Origin: Acetobacteraceae bacterium | GTDB lineage: Bacteria; Pseudomonadota; Alphaproteobacteria; Acetobacterales; Acetobacteraceae | Direction of reading: 5' to 3' | Length of the DNA stretch: 44,765 nt | Assembly: GCA_031291795.1 (NCBI GenBank) | Contig: JARLIJ010000245.1 | Coordinates: forward strand, 1 to 44,765 | Part shown: positions 9,863-18,312 of the stretch, in pieces | Layout: each line of letters starts with the position of its first letter | Position numbering within the stretch: position 1 is the stretch's first letter | Position numbers and translations under genes: made by a program | Notes under the pieces: model-generated | What the model was told of the DNA's origin: nothing | Seen by the model: the letters and a program-made list of their open reading frames with translations, nothing else | The model's database searches: none

Positions 9863-12800
9863 TTAAGCAGGCCGGAGTGTGTTGCGCTGACCGGGCTCCA
9901 CCGCCGCCTTCGGCAGTGCGTGGCCTTTCACCATACCGAAGAGCGCCGGGATCACGATCAGCGTCAGAATCGTGGAGGACACCATCCCGCCAACCATCGG
10001 CACGGCGATGCGCTGCATCAGTTCAGAGCCGGTGCCGGTGCTCCACAGAATCGGCAGCAAGCCAGCCATGATCGCCGTCACCGTCATCATCTTTGGCCGC
10101 ACACGCTCGACAGCACCCTCCATGATGGCCCGCCGCAGGTCTGCCTGGCCGAACACACGCCTCTCCGTCCGACAGCGTTCCCGTTCTGCTGTCAGCGCAT
10201 GGTCGAGATATATTAGCATGATGACGCCGGTCTCCGCCGCGACGCCTGCCAGGGCTATGAAACCCACCGTCACGGCAACGCTCATGTTGAAATGCATCCA
10301 GAACATCAGCCAGATGCCGCCGACCAGTGCGAACGGCACCGACAACATCACGATGAACGTCTCGGTCAGCCGCCCGAAGTTCATGTAAAGCAGGACGAAG
10401 ATCAACAACAGCGTAACAGGCACGACGACTGCCAACTTGGCCTCAGCACGTTGCATGTATTCAAACTGGCCGCTCCATTCCAGGTGATAGCCCGGCGGCA
10501 TCTTCACCTGGCTCGCGACAGACCGTTGCGCATCAGAGACATAACCCCCGATGTCGCGTCCATGCATGTCCACATACACGTAGTTCACCAACTGCGCGTT
10601 CTCGGTGCGGATGCTCGGTGGTCCGCGCGTCACGGCCACCGAGGCCAGTTGCCCAAGCGGCACCGCCGGGCCCATCGCCGACTGCACCAGCACCTGCGAC
10701 GCGATCGCCTGGGGGTCGCTGCGCAGCCCCCTCGGGTAACGCACATTCACCGTGTAGCGGGCGCGACCCTCGACGGTCGTCGTGACCGGTTCGCCCCCGA
10801 GCGCGGTGGCGATGGCTTCCTGCACGTCGCCGACGGTCAGGCCGTAGCGGGCCAGCGAACGGCGATCCGGCTCAAGCTCCAGGTAGTAGCCGCCCTCGAC
10901 CCGCTCCGCAAAAGCACTGGTCGTGCCTGGGACGGTTCGCACGGCGGCCTCGACCTCCCGCGACAGCCGGTCGATGCCCGCGAGATCCGGACCATACACC
11001 TTGACGCCGATCGGCGTGCGAATGCCGGTAGAGAGCATGTCGATGCGTGCCTTGATTGGCATGGTCCACGCGTTGCTGACGCCCGGCATGCGCAGGGCCG
11101 CATCCATCTGGGCAATCAGCGAGTCGACGGTCACTCCCGCTGGCCATTCTGTCTCCGGCTTCAGGTTGATAACGGTCTCGAACATCTCGATCGGCGCCGG
11201 ATCGGTCGCTGTGGAGGCGCGGCCAGACTTTCCGTACACACTCTCGACCTCCGGGAAATTCCGAATGATACGATCCTGCGTCTGCAGCAGTTCCGCCGCC
11301 TTGGTGACCGACAGGCCAGGCAGCGTGACCGGCATGTAGAGCAGCGTGCCCTCGTTCAGGGTCGGCATGAACTCGCTGCCAAGCCGGGCGAGCGGCCAGG
11401 CAGTCGCGCCGAGCATGAGGAGGGCGAGCAGGATGGTTGGTAGTTTCGCCCGCAACACCAGCGAGATGACCGGCCTGTAGAGCCAGATCAAAGCCCTGTT
11501 CACAGGATTTCGCCGCTCGGGCAGGATGTGGCCGCGGATGAACATCAGCATAAGGACCGGAACGAGTGTCACCGACAGCAGCGCGCCGCCCCCCATCGCG
11601 AAGGTCTTCGTGAAGGCGAGCGGACGGAACATCCGGCCTTCCTGGTCCTCCAGCGTGAATACCGGCAGGAAGGACACGGTGATGACGGCGAGGCTGAAGA
11701 ATAGCGCTGGCCCGACCTCAATCGCTGCGTCCGTCAGCACTTTTACGCGGGATGCGCCGGGCGGTGCGTGTTCCAAACGCTTGTGCGCGTTCTCGATCAT
11801 GACGATGGCGGCGTCCACCATGGCGCCGAGCGCGATTGCGACGCCACCAAGGCTCATGATGTTCGAAGTCAGGCCGAGCAGATGCAGCAGCGTCATGGCG
11901 ATCAGCACGCCCACCGGCAGCATGACGATGGCGACCAGGGCGCTGCGGACATGCAGCAGGAACACCACGCAAACCAGTGCCACGATGATGCTCTCCTCCA
12001 GGAGAGTGTGCTTCAACGTGGCGATCGCGCGCAGGATCAGGTCGGAGCGATCGTAGACGGCGGATACCTGCACGCCCTGTGGTAGGCTGCCGGCGATTTC
12101 CGCCAGTCGCTGCTTCACGCTTTGGATGACAGCCAGCGCGTTCTGGCCCTCGCGTTGCAGGGCAATCCCGCTGACGACCTCCCCTTCGCCATTCAGTTCG
12201 GAGATGCCACGTCGCTCCTCCGGGCCGAGTTCGACGCGGGCGACGTCGGCGAGTCGCAGGGGGATGCCGTTCTGCATGCCGAGGACGATTTGCTCGATGT
12301 CGTCGATCCCGCGCAGGTAGCCGCGGCCGCGCACGAGGTATTCGGTTTCGGACATCTCGATCGAGCGACCGCCCACGTCGCGGTTGCTGGCGCGGATCGA
12401 TTCCGTAACCTTGGACAGCGGGATGCCGTAGGCCTGCAGCTTCTGCGGATCGACCACGACCTGGTATTGCTGAACGAAGCCGCCAAGGCTGGCGACCTCG
12501 GCGACGCCATCGGCACGCGACAACTGATAGCGCAGGAACCAGTCCTGGATGGAGCGCAAATCTGCGAGCGTTCGTTGTGCGCCGATCACGACATATTGGT
12601 AGACCCAACCTACACCCGTTGCGTCGGGACCGAGCGAGGGGGTGACGCCGACGGGCAGGCGTTGGGCGGCCTGACTGAGGTATTCCAGGACCCGGCTGCG
12701 TGCCCAGTAGAGGTCCGTGCCGTCCTCGAACACAACGTAGACGAACGATGATCCGAAGAACGAAAACCCACGCACCGTTTTTGATCGCGGGACGGTCAGC

Positions 12801-13018
12801 AGGGCCGTGGTCAGGGGGTAGGTGACCTGGTCCTCAACCACCTGCGGTGCCTGGCCGGGATAGTCGGTGTAGACGATGACCTGCACGTCCGACAGATCGG
12901 GGATGGCATCGAGCGGCGTGTTGCGCACGGCCCAGAGGCCGGCACCGATGACGAACAGCGTGCCCAGCAGCACCAGGAAGCGGTTGGCCATCGACCAGCG
13001 GATGATGCGGGCGATCAT
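9863..13018 (-). CDS. cusA: CusA-type heavy-metal RND permease (copper/silver efflux)
   Basis: Inner-membrane proton-driven pump for monovalent Cu/Ag, 1051 residues. The N-terminus (TPLDAIPDLSDVQVI, then YPGQAPQVVEDQVTYPL) and GPDATGVGWVYQY are diagnostic for CusA/CzcA pumps. The three methionines that bind Cu(I)/Ag(I) in E. coli CusA (M573, M623, M672) are matched by M562 (LLYMP), M612 (PIEMF) and M661 (RIDML), with identical spacing of 50 and 49. That favours CusA over CzcA. The TM4 aspartate is present (GAMVDAAI, D402). The ATG overlaps the cusB stop as ATGA. It is the last gene of the copper operon. Confidence 0.96.
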   Translation of the reverse strand: MIARIIRWSMANRFLVLLGTLFVIGAGLWAVRNTPLDAIPDLSDVQVIVYTDYPGQAPQVVEDQVTYPLTTALLTVPRSKTVRGFSFFGSSFVYVVFEDGTDLYWARSRVLEYLSQAAQRLPVGVTPSLGPDATGVGWVYQYVVIGAQRTLADLRSIQDWFLRYQLSRADGVAEVASLGGFVQQYQVVVDPQKLQAYGIPLSKVTESIRASNRDVGGRSIEMSETEYLVRGRGYLRGIDDIEQIVLGMQNGIPLRLADVARVELGPEERRGISELNGEGEVVSGIALQREGQNALAVIQSVKQRLAEIAGSLPQGVQVSAVYDRSDLILRAIATLKHTLLEESIIVALVCVVFLLHVRSALVAIVMLPVGVLIAMTLLHLLGLTSNIMSLGGVAIALGAMVDAAIVMIENAHKRLEHAPPGASRVKVLTDAAIEVGPALFFSLAVITVSFLPVFTLEDQEGRMFRPLAFTKTFAMGGGALLSVTLVPVLMLMFIRGHILPERRNPVNRALIWLYRPVISLVLRAKLPTILLALLMLGATAWPLARLGSEFMPTLNEGTLLYMPVTLPGLSVTKAAELLQTQDRIIRNFPEVESVYGKSGRASTATDPAPIEMFETVINLKPETEWPAGVTVDSLIAQMDAALRMPGVSNAWTMPIKARIDMLSTGIRTPIGVKVYGPDLAGIDRLSREVEAAVRTVPGTTSAFAERVEGGYYLELEPDRRSLARYGLTVGDVQEAIATALGGEPVTTTVEGRARYTVNVRYPRGLRSDPQAIASQVLVQSAMGPAVPLGQLASVAVTRGPPSIRTENAQLVNYVYVDMHGRDIGGYVSDAQRSVASQVKMPPGYHLEWSGQFEYMQRAEAKLAVVVPVTLLLIFVLLYMNFGRLTETFIVMLSVPFALVGGIWLMFWMHFNMSVAVTVGFIALAGVAAETGVIMLIYLDHALTAERERCRTERRVFGQADLRRAIMEGAVERVRPKMMTVTAIMAGLLPILWSTGTGSELMQRIAVPMVGGMVSSTILTLIVIPALFGMVKGHALPKAAVEPGQRNTLRPA

Positions 13019-14445
13019 CGCGCAGGCTCCTGCTCGGTGGAGGTCCCGGTGAAGGACTGGAGGGCTGCGCGCAGGTTGCTCTCGGCGTCGATCAGGAAGT
13101 TGGCACCGACGACGACTCTCTCGCCCGTGGTGACGCCGCTGTGGATCTCGATGAAGCCGTCGGCCCGCGCGCCCGTTGCGACCGCGTGTGGTTCGTAACG
13201 CCCGGCGGACCGCTCCACGAGCACGACCTGGCGTGTGCCGCTGTCGAGCACGGCGGACTCTGGCACGGCAACAACCGGCGCGGCGGCAGCGTTGGCCGCG
13301 ATGTCGACCGTCGCGTACATGTCCGGCTTCAACAGCCGGTCGGGATTGGAGATTTCGATGCGTGCCCGTCCGGTGCGCGTGGTGGCGTTCAGCGTCGGGT
13401 AGACAAAGGTTACCGTGCCGGTGAATGAACGGCCGGGATAGGCGGTCAGGGCGATGCGCGCGTCCTGGCCCGGACGCACCAAACCGAGGTCGCGTTCGAA
13501 CACGTCGGCGAGTAGCCAGACCTCCGACAGGTCGGCGATGCGGTATAGCGCATCGCCCGGTGCGAAGCGCATGCCCTGGACGGCGGTCTTCTCCAGCACT
13601 ACGCCATCCATCGGCGAGGCCACCGTGAAGGCACGACCCGAAGTAACGCCGAAATTCCGCAATCTGGCGCCTGCGGCCGCGGCGATGCCCGCGGTTGCGC
13701 CGCGCACTGTCGGGTCCGCTTGCGCCATGTCCGCCTCCGCCCGGCGGGCGATGGACGCTTCCTGTGCGGTCGCCGCTAGCTCGGGGCTGTAGACTTCGAA
13801 CAACGGCTGGCCACGGCGCACGGTCTGGCCAGTCTCGTTGACCAGCAGGCGCTCGATCCAGCCCTCGAACCGGGGCGCGACGACGGCGATGCGTCGCTCG
13901 TCCACCGCGACCGAGCCGACCGCGCGGATGGTGCGGGTCATCACTCGCTCGCTGGCTGCCTCGGTGCGCACGCCCAGCATCTGCACCCGCTCCGGGCTGA
14001 CCATTACGGTCCCTGCAGGTTCGCGCGCTTCATCTTCGTAGACAGGAACGTAAGCCATCCCCATCGCGTCCTTCTTGGGCACCGGTGACGTGTCCGGCAG
14101 GCCCATTGGGTTGCGGTAGTAGAGGACCTTCCCGTGTCCGCCCGGGACGGCCGGGGGCTGCGCGATCGGTGCCGGGGCCGCGGCCGGGGGTGCCGCTGGT
14201 TCCGTATCCTCATAGATCGGCACGTAGTTGCGTCCCTGCGCGTCCTTTTTGGGCGTCGGCGAGAAGGCGACACCGGACGGGTCCTGGTAATACAGCGGCC
14301 GTCGCCCAGGCACGGGTTGCGCGCTCGCCTCCGACACCAGGGTGGTCGCGGGCACCATGCGGGCGTCCAGCCGGCGTACCCCGAGCGTACCAGCCGCCGC
14401 AAGTGCTGGAACCGTAAACAGCCAGAGCAGATGGCAGGCTTTCAC
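13015..14445 (-). CDS. cusB: CusB-type adaptor with two N-terminal heavy-metal-binding domains
   Basis: Periplasmic adaptor of the Cus pump, 476 residues with an N-terminal signal or anchor segment. Residues 51-80 and 108-138 are two copies of the short heavy-metal-binding domain (YYxxPxG...PKKDAxGxxYVPxYED). The second copy is richer in Met. Most CusB proteins carry one copy or none at this end. The CusB core follows: the lipoyl split (VAPRFEGWIERLLVNETGQTVRRG...), helical hairpin, beta-barrel and membrane-proximal domain. It overlaps cusA (ATGA) at its 3' end and cusC at its 5' end, so the three proteins are translationally coupled. Confidence 0.93.
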   Translation of the reverse strand: MKACHLLWLFTVPALAAAGTLGVRRLDARMVPATTLVSEASAQPVPGRRPLYYQDPSGVAFSPTPKKDAQGRNYVPIYEDTEPAAPPAAAPAPIAQPPAVPGGHGKVLYYRNPMGLPDTSPVPKKDAMGMAYVPVYEDEAREPAGTVMVSPERVQMLGVRTEAASERVMTRTIRAVGSVAVDERRIAVVAPRFEGWIERLLVNETGQTVRRGQPLFEVYSPELAATAQEASIARRAEADMAQADPTVRGATAGIAAAAGARLRNFGVTSGRAFTVASPMDGVVLEKTAVQGMRFAPGDALYRIADLSEVWLLADVFERDLGLVRPGQDARIALTAYPGRSFTGTVTFVYPTLNATTRTGRARIEISNPDRLLKPDMYATVDIAANAAAAPVVAVPESAVLDSGTRQVVLVERSAGRYEPHAVATGARADGFIEIHSGVTTGERVVVGANFLIDAESNLRAALQSFTGTSTEQEPAR

Positions 14446-15749
14446 AGGTCACCCCCGATCAGGCGCTCGATCGCGGCCAGTTCTCGCTGGCTGTCGAATT
14501 CGGCGGCGAGCAGTTGCAGGCGAACATCGGACAGGTCGTGTTCGCTGCGCAGCACACTCTCCAGGTCCACCTTGTCGACCGCGTATCCGGCGGCACCGGA
14601 GCGGACGAGCGCCTCAGTCTGCGGCAACATTTGCTTCCGGATCAGGTCGGCGGTGCGGCGGCTGCCCTCGTACCCGGCCACCGCCTCCGCCAGATCGCCG
14701 TGGATCTGTTGTTCGCGTGCATCGATCCGGGCCTGGGCAGCGCCGGCCTGGGCAGCTGCCTGGCGGATTTCCCCTTCATGCAAGCCCCATTGCAGCGGGA
14801 TCTTTACCCCGACCCAGGCTTGGTAGCCGCGCGGCCCCCAGCCGGGCCGATCGATCGCCCCGACGCCCAGCGTCACGTCCGGATACCATGTCTTGTCGGC
14901 CAGCTTGCGGTTCGCCACGGCCCCGCTGAGCGTGGCCGTGTCGGCCGCCAGCGCAGGATTGTCCTGGCGGGCCCGATCGAGCAGCCGGGTCACGTCCAGC
15001 GCCCGAACATCCGGTAAGGGTCGCAGCCGTTCAGGCATCGCGAGCGGCGCGTTGGCCGGACGCAGCAGCAGGGCATTCAACTGGCCTTGCGCCGTCTTCA
15101 ACTCCGCTTCCAGGCGCACGATGTCCATGGCGACCCGGGTGGTATCCACCTCGGCGCGAAAGACTTGCGCCTGCTCGCCGCGGCCCTGCGCATAGCGTGC
15201 ACGCGCGACGTCGGCCACGCCATGCATCGCCTTGTGCAGATCCTCGGTCCGATGCACCGCTTGGTACGCGGCGTAGTAGCGGGCGAAGGCAATCTTCACC
15301 CGTTCGGCCAGCTCAACATCTGCATTGCGGGCCAGGGCCTGCATCTGCCCGACCTCGGCTTGTGCGGCGTCGCGCCGCAGGCTGCGCCGTCCCCAGAGCG
15401 GAATGTCCTGCTGGAAGCTATAGATCATCCGGTTCAGCCGGGGTCCCGTTGTTCGGTCTGCGTCGTCCGACATCACCTGAATCTGCGGATCGGGCAGCGA
15501 GGCGGCCATCATTGTCCGGGCTTGTGCGGCCTCGGTGTCCAACGCGCGGGAAGCGAGGTCGGGGCTGAGGCGCCGCACGACGGACAGGACGCTTTCCAGT
15601 GTCGCCCCTGGAATGCCGGCCGTCGTGTCGGCGAGGGCCAGCGTCGGCGCGACCAAAAGGCTGAGCACGAGTGCGAGGCTCACGCGCGCGATTGCGTTCC
15701 GCAGGGCCGAGGCCTCGGGCATCGGTTGCCCGCAGGAAAGGGGGCCCAT
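14442..15749 (-). CDS. CusC-like outer-membrane efflux protein (TolC family)
   Basis: Outer-membrane channel of the copper pump, 435 residues, with a cleavable-type signal peptide (hydrophobic stretch ending LALADT, about residue 42) rather than a lipobox. Two OEP repeats are visible (SPDLASRALDTEAAQARTMM... and NPALAADTATLSGAVANRKL...), followed by PDVTLGVGAI and RPGWGP. This differs from the lipoprotein channel of the drug-type pump, so the two operons do not share a recent duplicate. Only one base separates its ATG from the preceding stop. An internal ATG at 15722 is an alternative start. Confidence 0.9.
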   Translation of the reverse strand: MGPLSCGQPMPEASALRNAIARVSLALVLSLLVAPTLALADTTAGIPGATLESVLSVVRRLSPDLASRALDTEAAQARTMMAASLPDPQIQVMSDDADRTTGPRLNRMIYSFQQDIPLWGRRSLRRDAAQAEVGQMQALARNADVELAERVKIAFARYYAAYQAVHRTEDLHKAMHGVADVARARYAQGRGEQAQVFRAEVDTTRVAMDIVRLEAELKTAQGQLNALLLRPANAPLAMPERLRPLPDVRALDVTRLLDRARQDNPALAADTATLSGAVANRKLADKTWYPDVTLGVGAIDRPGWGPRGYQAWVGVKIPLQWGLHEGEIRQAAAQAGAAQARIDAREQQIHGDLAEAVAGYEGSRRTADLIRKQMLPQTEALVRSGAAGYAVDKVDLESVLRSEHDLSDVRLQLLAAEFDSQRELAAIERLIGGDL

Positions 15750-15750
15750 C

Positions 15751-16152
15751 TCATTGACCCGCTTCGAACGCGACGGCAGATCGCACGGTCTCGGCCTCGC
15801 CCTGGACCTTGGCGGACATGCGCAGCGTCCATGGTCCGGCCATGGCCGTCGCCACGTGCAGGAGGTAGGTCCCCGGTTGCTGGCCTGGTTCGACCGTGGC
15901 TTCCGCGGGCATTCCCTCCATCCCGGCCATTACAGCGCGGGGTTGAAATATGACCGCGCCCGGCACCGGATTGGCGTCCGCAATGTGGGTCAGCCGAAGC
16001 ATGACGTCGGTCCGGTTCGGACCGGCCGCGCGGACGCTGACGAGATCGAAACGATAGTCGCTGGCCGCGGCGAATGCCGAAGCGGCCGGCAGGGTGGCAC
16101 TGAAGATGGCAGCGGCGGCAAAGGCCACACCGCAGACAGACGTGGAGCGCAT
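15751..16152 (-). CDS. exported YtkA/FixH-like protein of the copper module
   Basis: 133 residues with a clear signal peptide ending near ASAFAAAS. The remainder is a small beta-sandwich-like domain: DYRFDLVSVRAAGPNRTDVMLRL..., then PGAVIFQPRAVMAGMEGMPAEATV... and PGTYLLHVATAMAGPWTLRM. The pattern resembles the YtkA-like domain family, and the MAGMEGM segment could bind Cu(I); both points are inference. It lies directly before cusC with a one-base gap, so it is co-transcribed and probably works in periplasmic copper handling. Confidence 0.8.
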   Translation of the reverse strand: MRSTSVCGVAFAAAAIFSATLPAASAFAAASDYRFDLVSVRAAGPNRTDVMLRLTHIADANPVPGAVIFQPRAVMAGMEGMPAEATVEPGQQPGTYLLHVATAMAGPWTLRMSAKVQGEAETVRSAVAFEAGQ

Positions 16153-16307
16153 CGTGAAGGTCCATTCGGCCGGCCGCTATCGAGGATTGCGGCTGATGAG
16201 ATCAGGGTGGTTCCGACAGCCTCACACGCGGTTGGGCGCAGCAAACGACGGCGGCGACCGAACGGCGCGAAGCATGCAGAGACGGCGAGGCGGACACGGG
16301 CAGCCAG

Positions 16308-16334
16308 CGGCGGAAGCGCAATTCGCCTCCGCCG
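16308..16334 (-). other. hairpin between two copper-module genes
   Basis: On the minus strand CGGCGGAGGCG, loop AATTG, CGCTTCCGCCG forms an 11-bp stem with one G-U pair. It begins 14 bases after the stop of the upstream gene (16348) and lies in the 195-base gap before the YtkA-like gene. With no U-tract it is more likely a processing or stability element, or a partial terminator, than a full stop. The rest of the gap shows nothing. Confidence 0.45.
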
Positions 16335-16347
16335 TTGGGTCGGAGGA

Positions 16348-16689
16348 TCAGGTTCCGCTTGGCGCGTGGTTGAGCGGCATGCGTAGCGCCGACCGAACCA
16401 CTGCGATCCGATCGCGCACCGCCTGCTCCCGCCCCGCCGCACAGTCGGCATACGCCAACCGGATCTGCTGCTTCATGTAGGAGATCTGGCCGCCGGTATG
16501 ATCATGCCCGCCGGCACCGTAGGTGTGTGCCTGCTCAGGCTTGGTAAGTTCCGGGAACGAGATTGCCTGCCAGTCGGCCGCCAGCCGGTCGAGGTCCGCC
16601 CTGCAAGGATGTGTTGCCGTCGCCGCCCAACTGGAACCGGCTGCCACAACAATGAAAGCAGCTGCCGCCGTCGCGATGATTTTACGCAT
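16348..16689 (-). CDS. small exported His-containing protein, unknown function
   Basis: 113 residues from the ATG at 16689, chosen because a signal peptide starts there (MRKIIATAAAAFIVVAAG, cleavage near SWA-AT) and GGAG lies upstream. A 12-residue longer frame to 16725 exists. The mature part has two Cys (HPCRAD, YADCAAG) and the motif YGAGGHDHTGG, suited to metal binding. I do not recognise a named family. Its position between two copper-module genes on the same strand suggests a role in periplasmic copper handling (inference). Confidence 0.7.
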   Translation of the reverse strand: MRKIIATAAAAFIVVAAGSSWAATATHPCRADLDRLAADWQAISFPELTKPEQAHTYGAGGHDHTGGQISYMKQQIRLAYADCAAGREQAVRDRIAVVRSALRMPLNHAPSGT

Positions 16690-16787
16690 AGCCCGTACTC
16701 CGTCCTGAACACAGGAGCGCCCCATGGCCGCTCCCGGGAAAATGCAAACCTCCGACAGTCGCGTAACGACTGCCGTCGCGCTTTCGC

Positions 16788-17177
16788 TCAGACGAAGGAT
16801 CGGGGGGGTGGCAGGGCAGGCGTGGCTTCAACGCCTGCTGGCGGCTCACGGGGGGGCAGGAAATGGATGACGGGGCTGCTGGCACAAGGCGTGGACAGCA
16901 CAAATGCCGGTGCGTGGAGTCCCGAGATGCCAACGCACGCGACACACAGGCCGGACGCCACACCATGATGGTCGGCATCGCCCTTGCTGGGGTCAGCCGT
17001 CCCGTCTGCGCATCCCATGCCGTGCATCGCTGCGGCTCGGACCAGGGACACCGAATGGGGCGCCATGCCGGTGGCAGCAGAAAACGCCGATGCGGGGGAG
17101 GCAACGAAGAGTAGCATGACAAGGGCTAACAGGCCCGTCATGACCGCTCTGACCTTGCTCATCCTGCACTTGGGCAT
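16788..17177 (-). CDS. small exported Cys/His/Met-rich protein (DUF2946-like), first gene of the copper module
   Basis: 129 residues. The signal peptide (GLLALVMLLFVASPASAFS) is followed by a stretch with MHGMGC, GDADHHG and GLCVACVG, ligands typical of copper-binding proteins. The tail is Pro-rich and ends PPPRSF, as in DUF2946-type proteins; family assignment is tentative. AGGAGAC precedes the ATG at 17177. It is the first gene after the FNR/FixK-type promoter at 17205-17246, about 98 bases before the next gene. Confidence 0.7.
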   Translation of the reverse strand: MPKCRMSKVRAVMTGLLALVMLLFVASPASAFSAATGMAPHSVSLVRAAAMHGMGCADGTADPSKGDADHHGVASGLCVACVGISGLHAPAFVLSTPCASSPVIHFLPPREPPAGVEATPALPPPRSFV

Positions 17178-17204
17178 CCGCCCGGGTCTCCTGCAACAGC
17201 GGTT

Positions 17205-17246
17205 CTATTACCCGAAGCGGGCCGCGGGACGTTTGATCCAGATCAA
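17205..17246 (-). promoter_or_regulatory. FNR/FixK-type promoter (class II) for the copper module
   Basis: A perfect FNR/FixK box, TTGAT-CCAG-ATCAA, lies at 17233-17246. Exactly 22 bases downstream on the minus strand is a -10-like hexamer TAATAG (17210 down to 17205). This places the box centre at about -41.5 from a predicted start near 17198, the classical class II FNR geometry. The first gene begins at 17177. Both elements are seen directly; regulation is inference. Confidence 0.75.
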
Positions 17247-17568
17247 CCGAGGCTTGATGCGGCCATGGTCGGATGTGTACCGCGCTGGGCTTCCCGCCGT
17301 CGCGGTGCCAGCACACGGCCACCTCCATCACTCCGGTGACCGCTCCATCTATCCCAATCGATCCACAAATGAGTTCGTATTGCGCTGCGTTGTACGATCC
17401 TAACGTGCGCAAGTTACACATAATCACGTAGCGGGGAGGTTTTTGCGAGCTGGCTCGCGCCGGGAAGGCTCACGGCCCGCCCCCCGGGGCGCCGTCTCAT
17501 GACACACCCTGGACCATTTCGCCGGGATCGGGTCACACTGCGCCGCAACACAACTCGGCGGAGACAGC
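17247..17568. other. intergenic region between copper module and SDR gene
   Basis: No convincing gene; the open frames here lack ribosome sites and have poor protein character. It holds a perfect palindrome GCGAGC-TG-GCTCGC at 17445-17458 and a short CGCCCC-CC-GGGGCG at 17478-17491. CATAAT at 17419-17424 could be a plus-strand -10 but has no good -35. The SDR ribosome site GGAG lies just before 17569. Confidence 0.4.
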
Positions 17569-18297
17569 ATGGCGGGGCGGTTCGAGGGACGCGTGGCGGT
17601 TGTCACAGGCGGCGTATCCGGTATCGGTCGCGGCATCGCGCAGCGGCTGGCGGCCGAAGGCGCGCGGCTCAGCCTGTGGGACATGGACGCGGCAGCCCTG
17701 GCCGCTTCGAGCGCGCCGCATACCGCGGTGCTGGACGTCACCGACGCCGACGCGGTGCAGCACGCGGCAGACGCAGCCGTGGCGGCACTCGGCAAAATCG
17801 ACATTCTGGTCGCGTCGGCTGGGATCACCGGCCCCAACCATCCCACCTGGGAGTATCCGGTTGCGGCCTGGGACCGGGTGATCGATGTCAACCTGAAGGG
17901 CGTGTTCTACTGCAATCGAGCCGTGGTGCCGATCATGCAGCGGGAGGGCTACGGGCGGATCGTCAACATTGCCTCGATTGCCGGGAAAGAGGGCAATCCC
18001 AACGCGTCGGCCTATTCCGCGTCGAAGGCCGGGGTGATCGGATTGACCAAATCCCTCGGCAAGGAGCTCGCAGCCACACCCATCCGGGTGAACTGCGTGA
18101 CGCCGGCGGCGGTGAAGACCGCGATCTTCGACCAGATGACGCCGCAGCAGATTGACTGGATGCTGTCGAAAATCCCGATCGCGCGGTTCGGCGAGATCGA
18201 TGAAATCGCCTCGCTGGTGCTGTGGCTGGCGAGCGAAGAGTGCAGTTTTTCCACCGGTGCGGTGTTCGACATCTCCGGCGGCCGCGCCACTTACTGA
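17569..18297 (+). CDS. SDR-family NAD(P)-dependent oxidoreductase
   Basis: Cytosolic classical short-chain dehydrogenase, 242 residues. The Rossmann motif is TGGVSGIG (residues 13-20), followed by DMDAAAL with an Asp that suggests NAD preference. ASAGI stands for the NAG motif, and the active site is S (NIASIAG) with YSASK. It ends with the usual ISGGRATY. It resembles the 3-oxoacyl-ACP reductase/glucose dehydrogenase group, but the substrate cannot be named. The amidase begins 15 bases downstream, so the two form an operon. Confidence 0.92.
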   Translation: MAGRFEGRVAVVTGGVSGIGRGIAQRLAAEGARLSLWDMDAAALAASSAPHTAVLDVTDADAVQHAADAAVAALGKIDILVASAGITGPNHPTWEYPVAAWDRVIDVNLKGVFYCNRAVVPIMQREGYGRIVNIASIAGKEGNPNASAYSASKAGVIGLTKSLGKELAATPIRVNCVTPAAVKTAIFDQMTPQQIDWMLSKIPIARFGEIDEIASLVLWLASEECSFSTGAVFDISGGRATY

Positions 18298-18312
18298 GCA
18301 GGGACTGAACGC

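Noticed and set aside
16993-17427. 144-codon minus-strand frame ahead of the copper module
   Set aside because: Shifted reading through the DUF2946-like gene and the FNR promoter; no family features.
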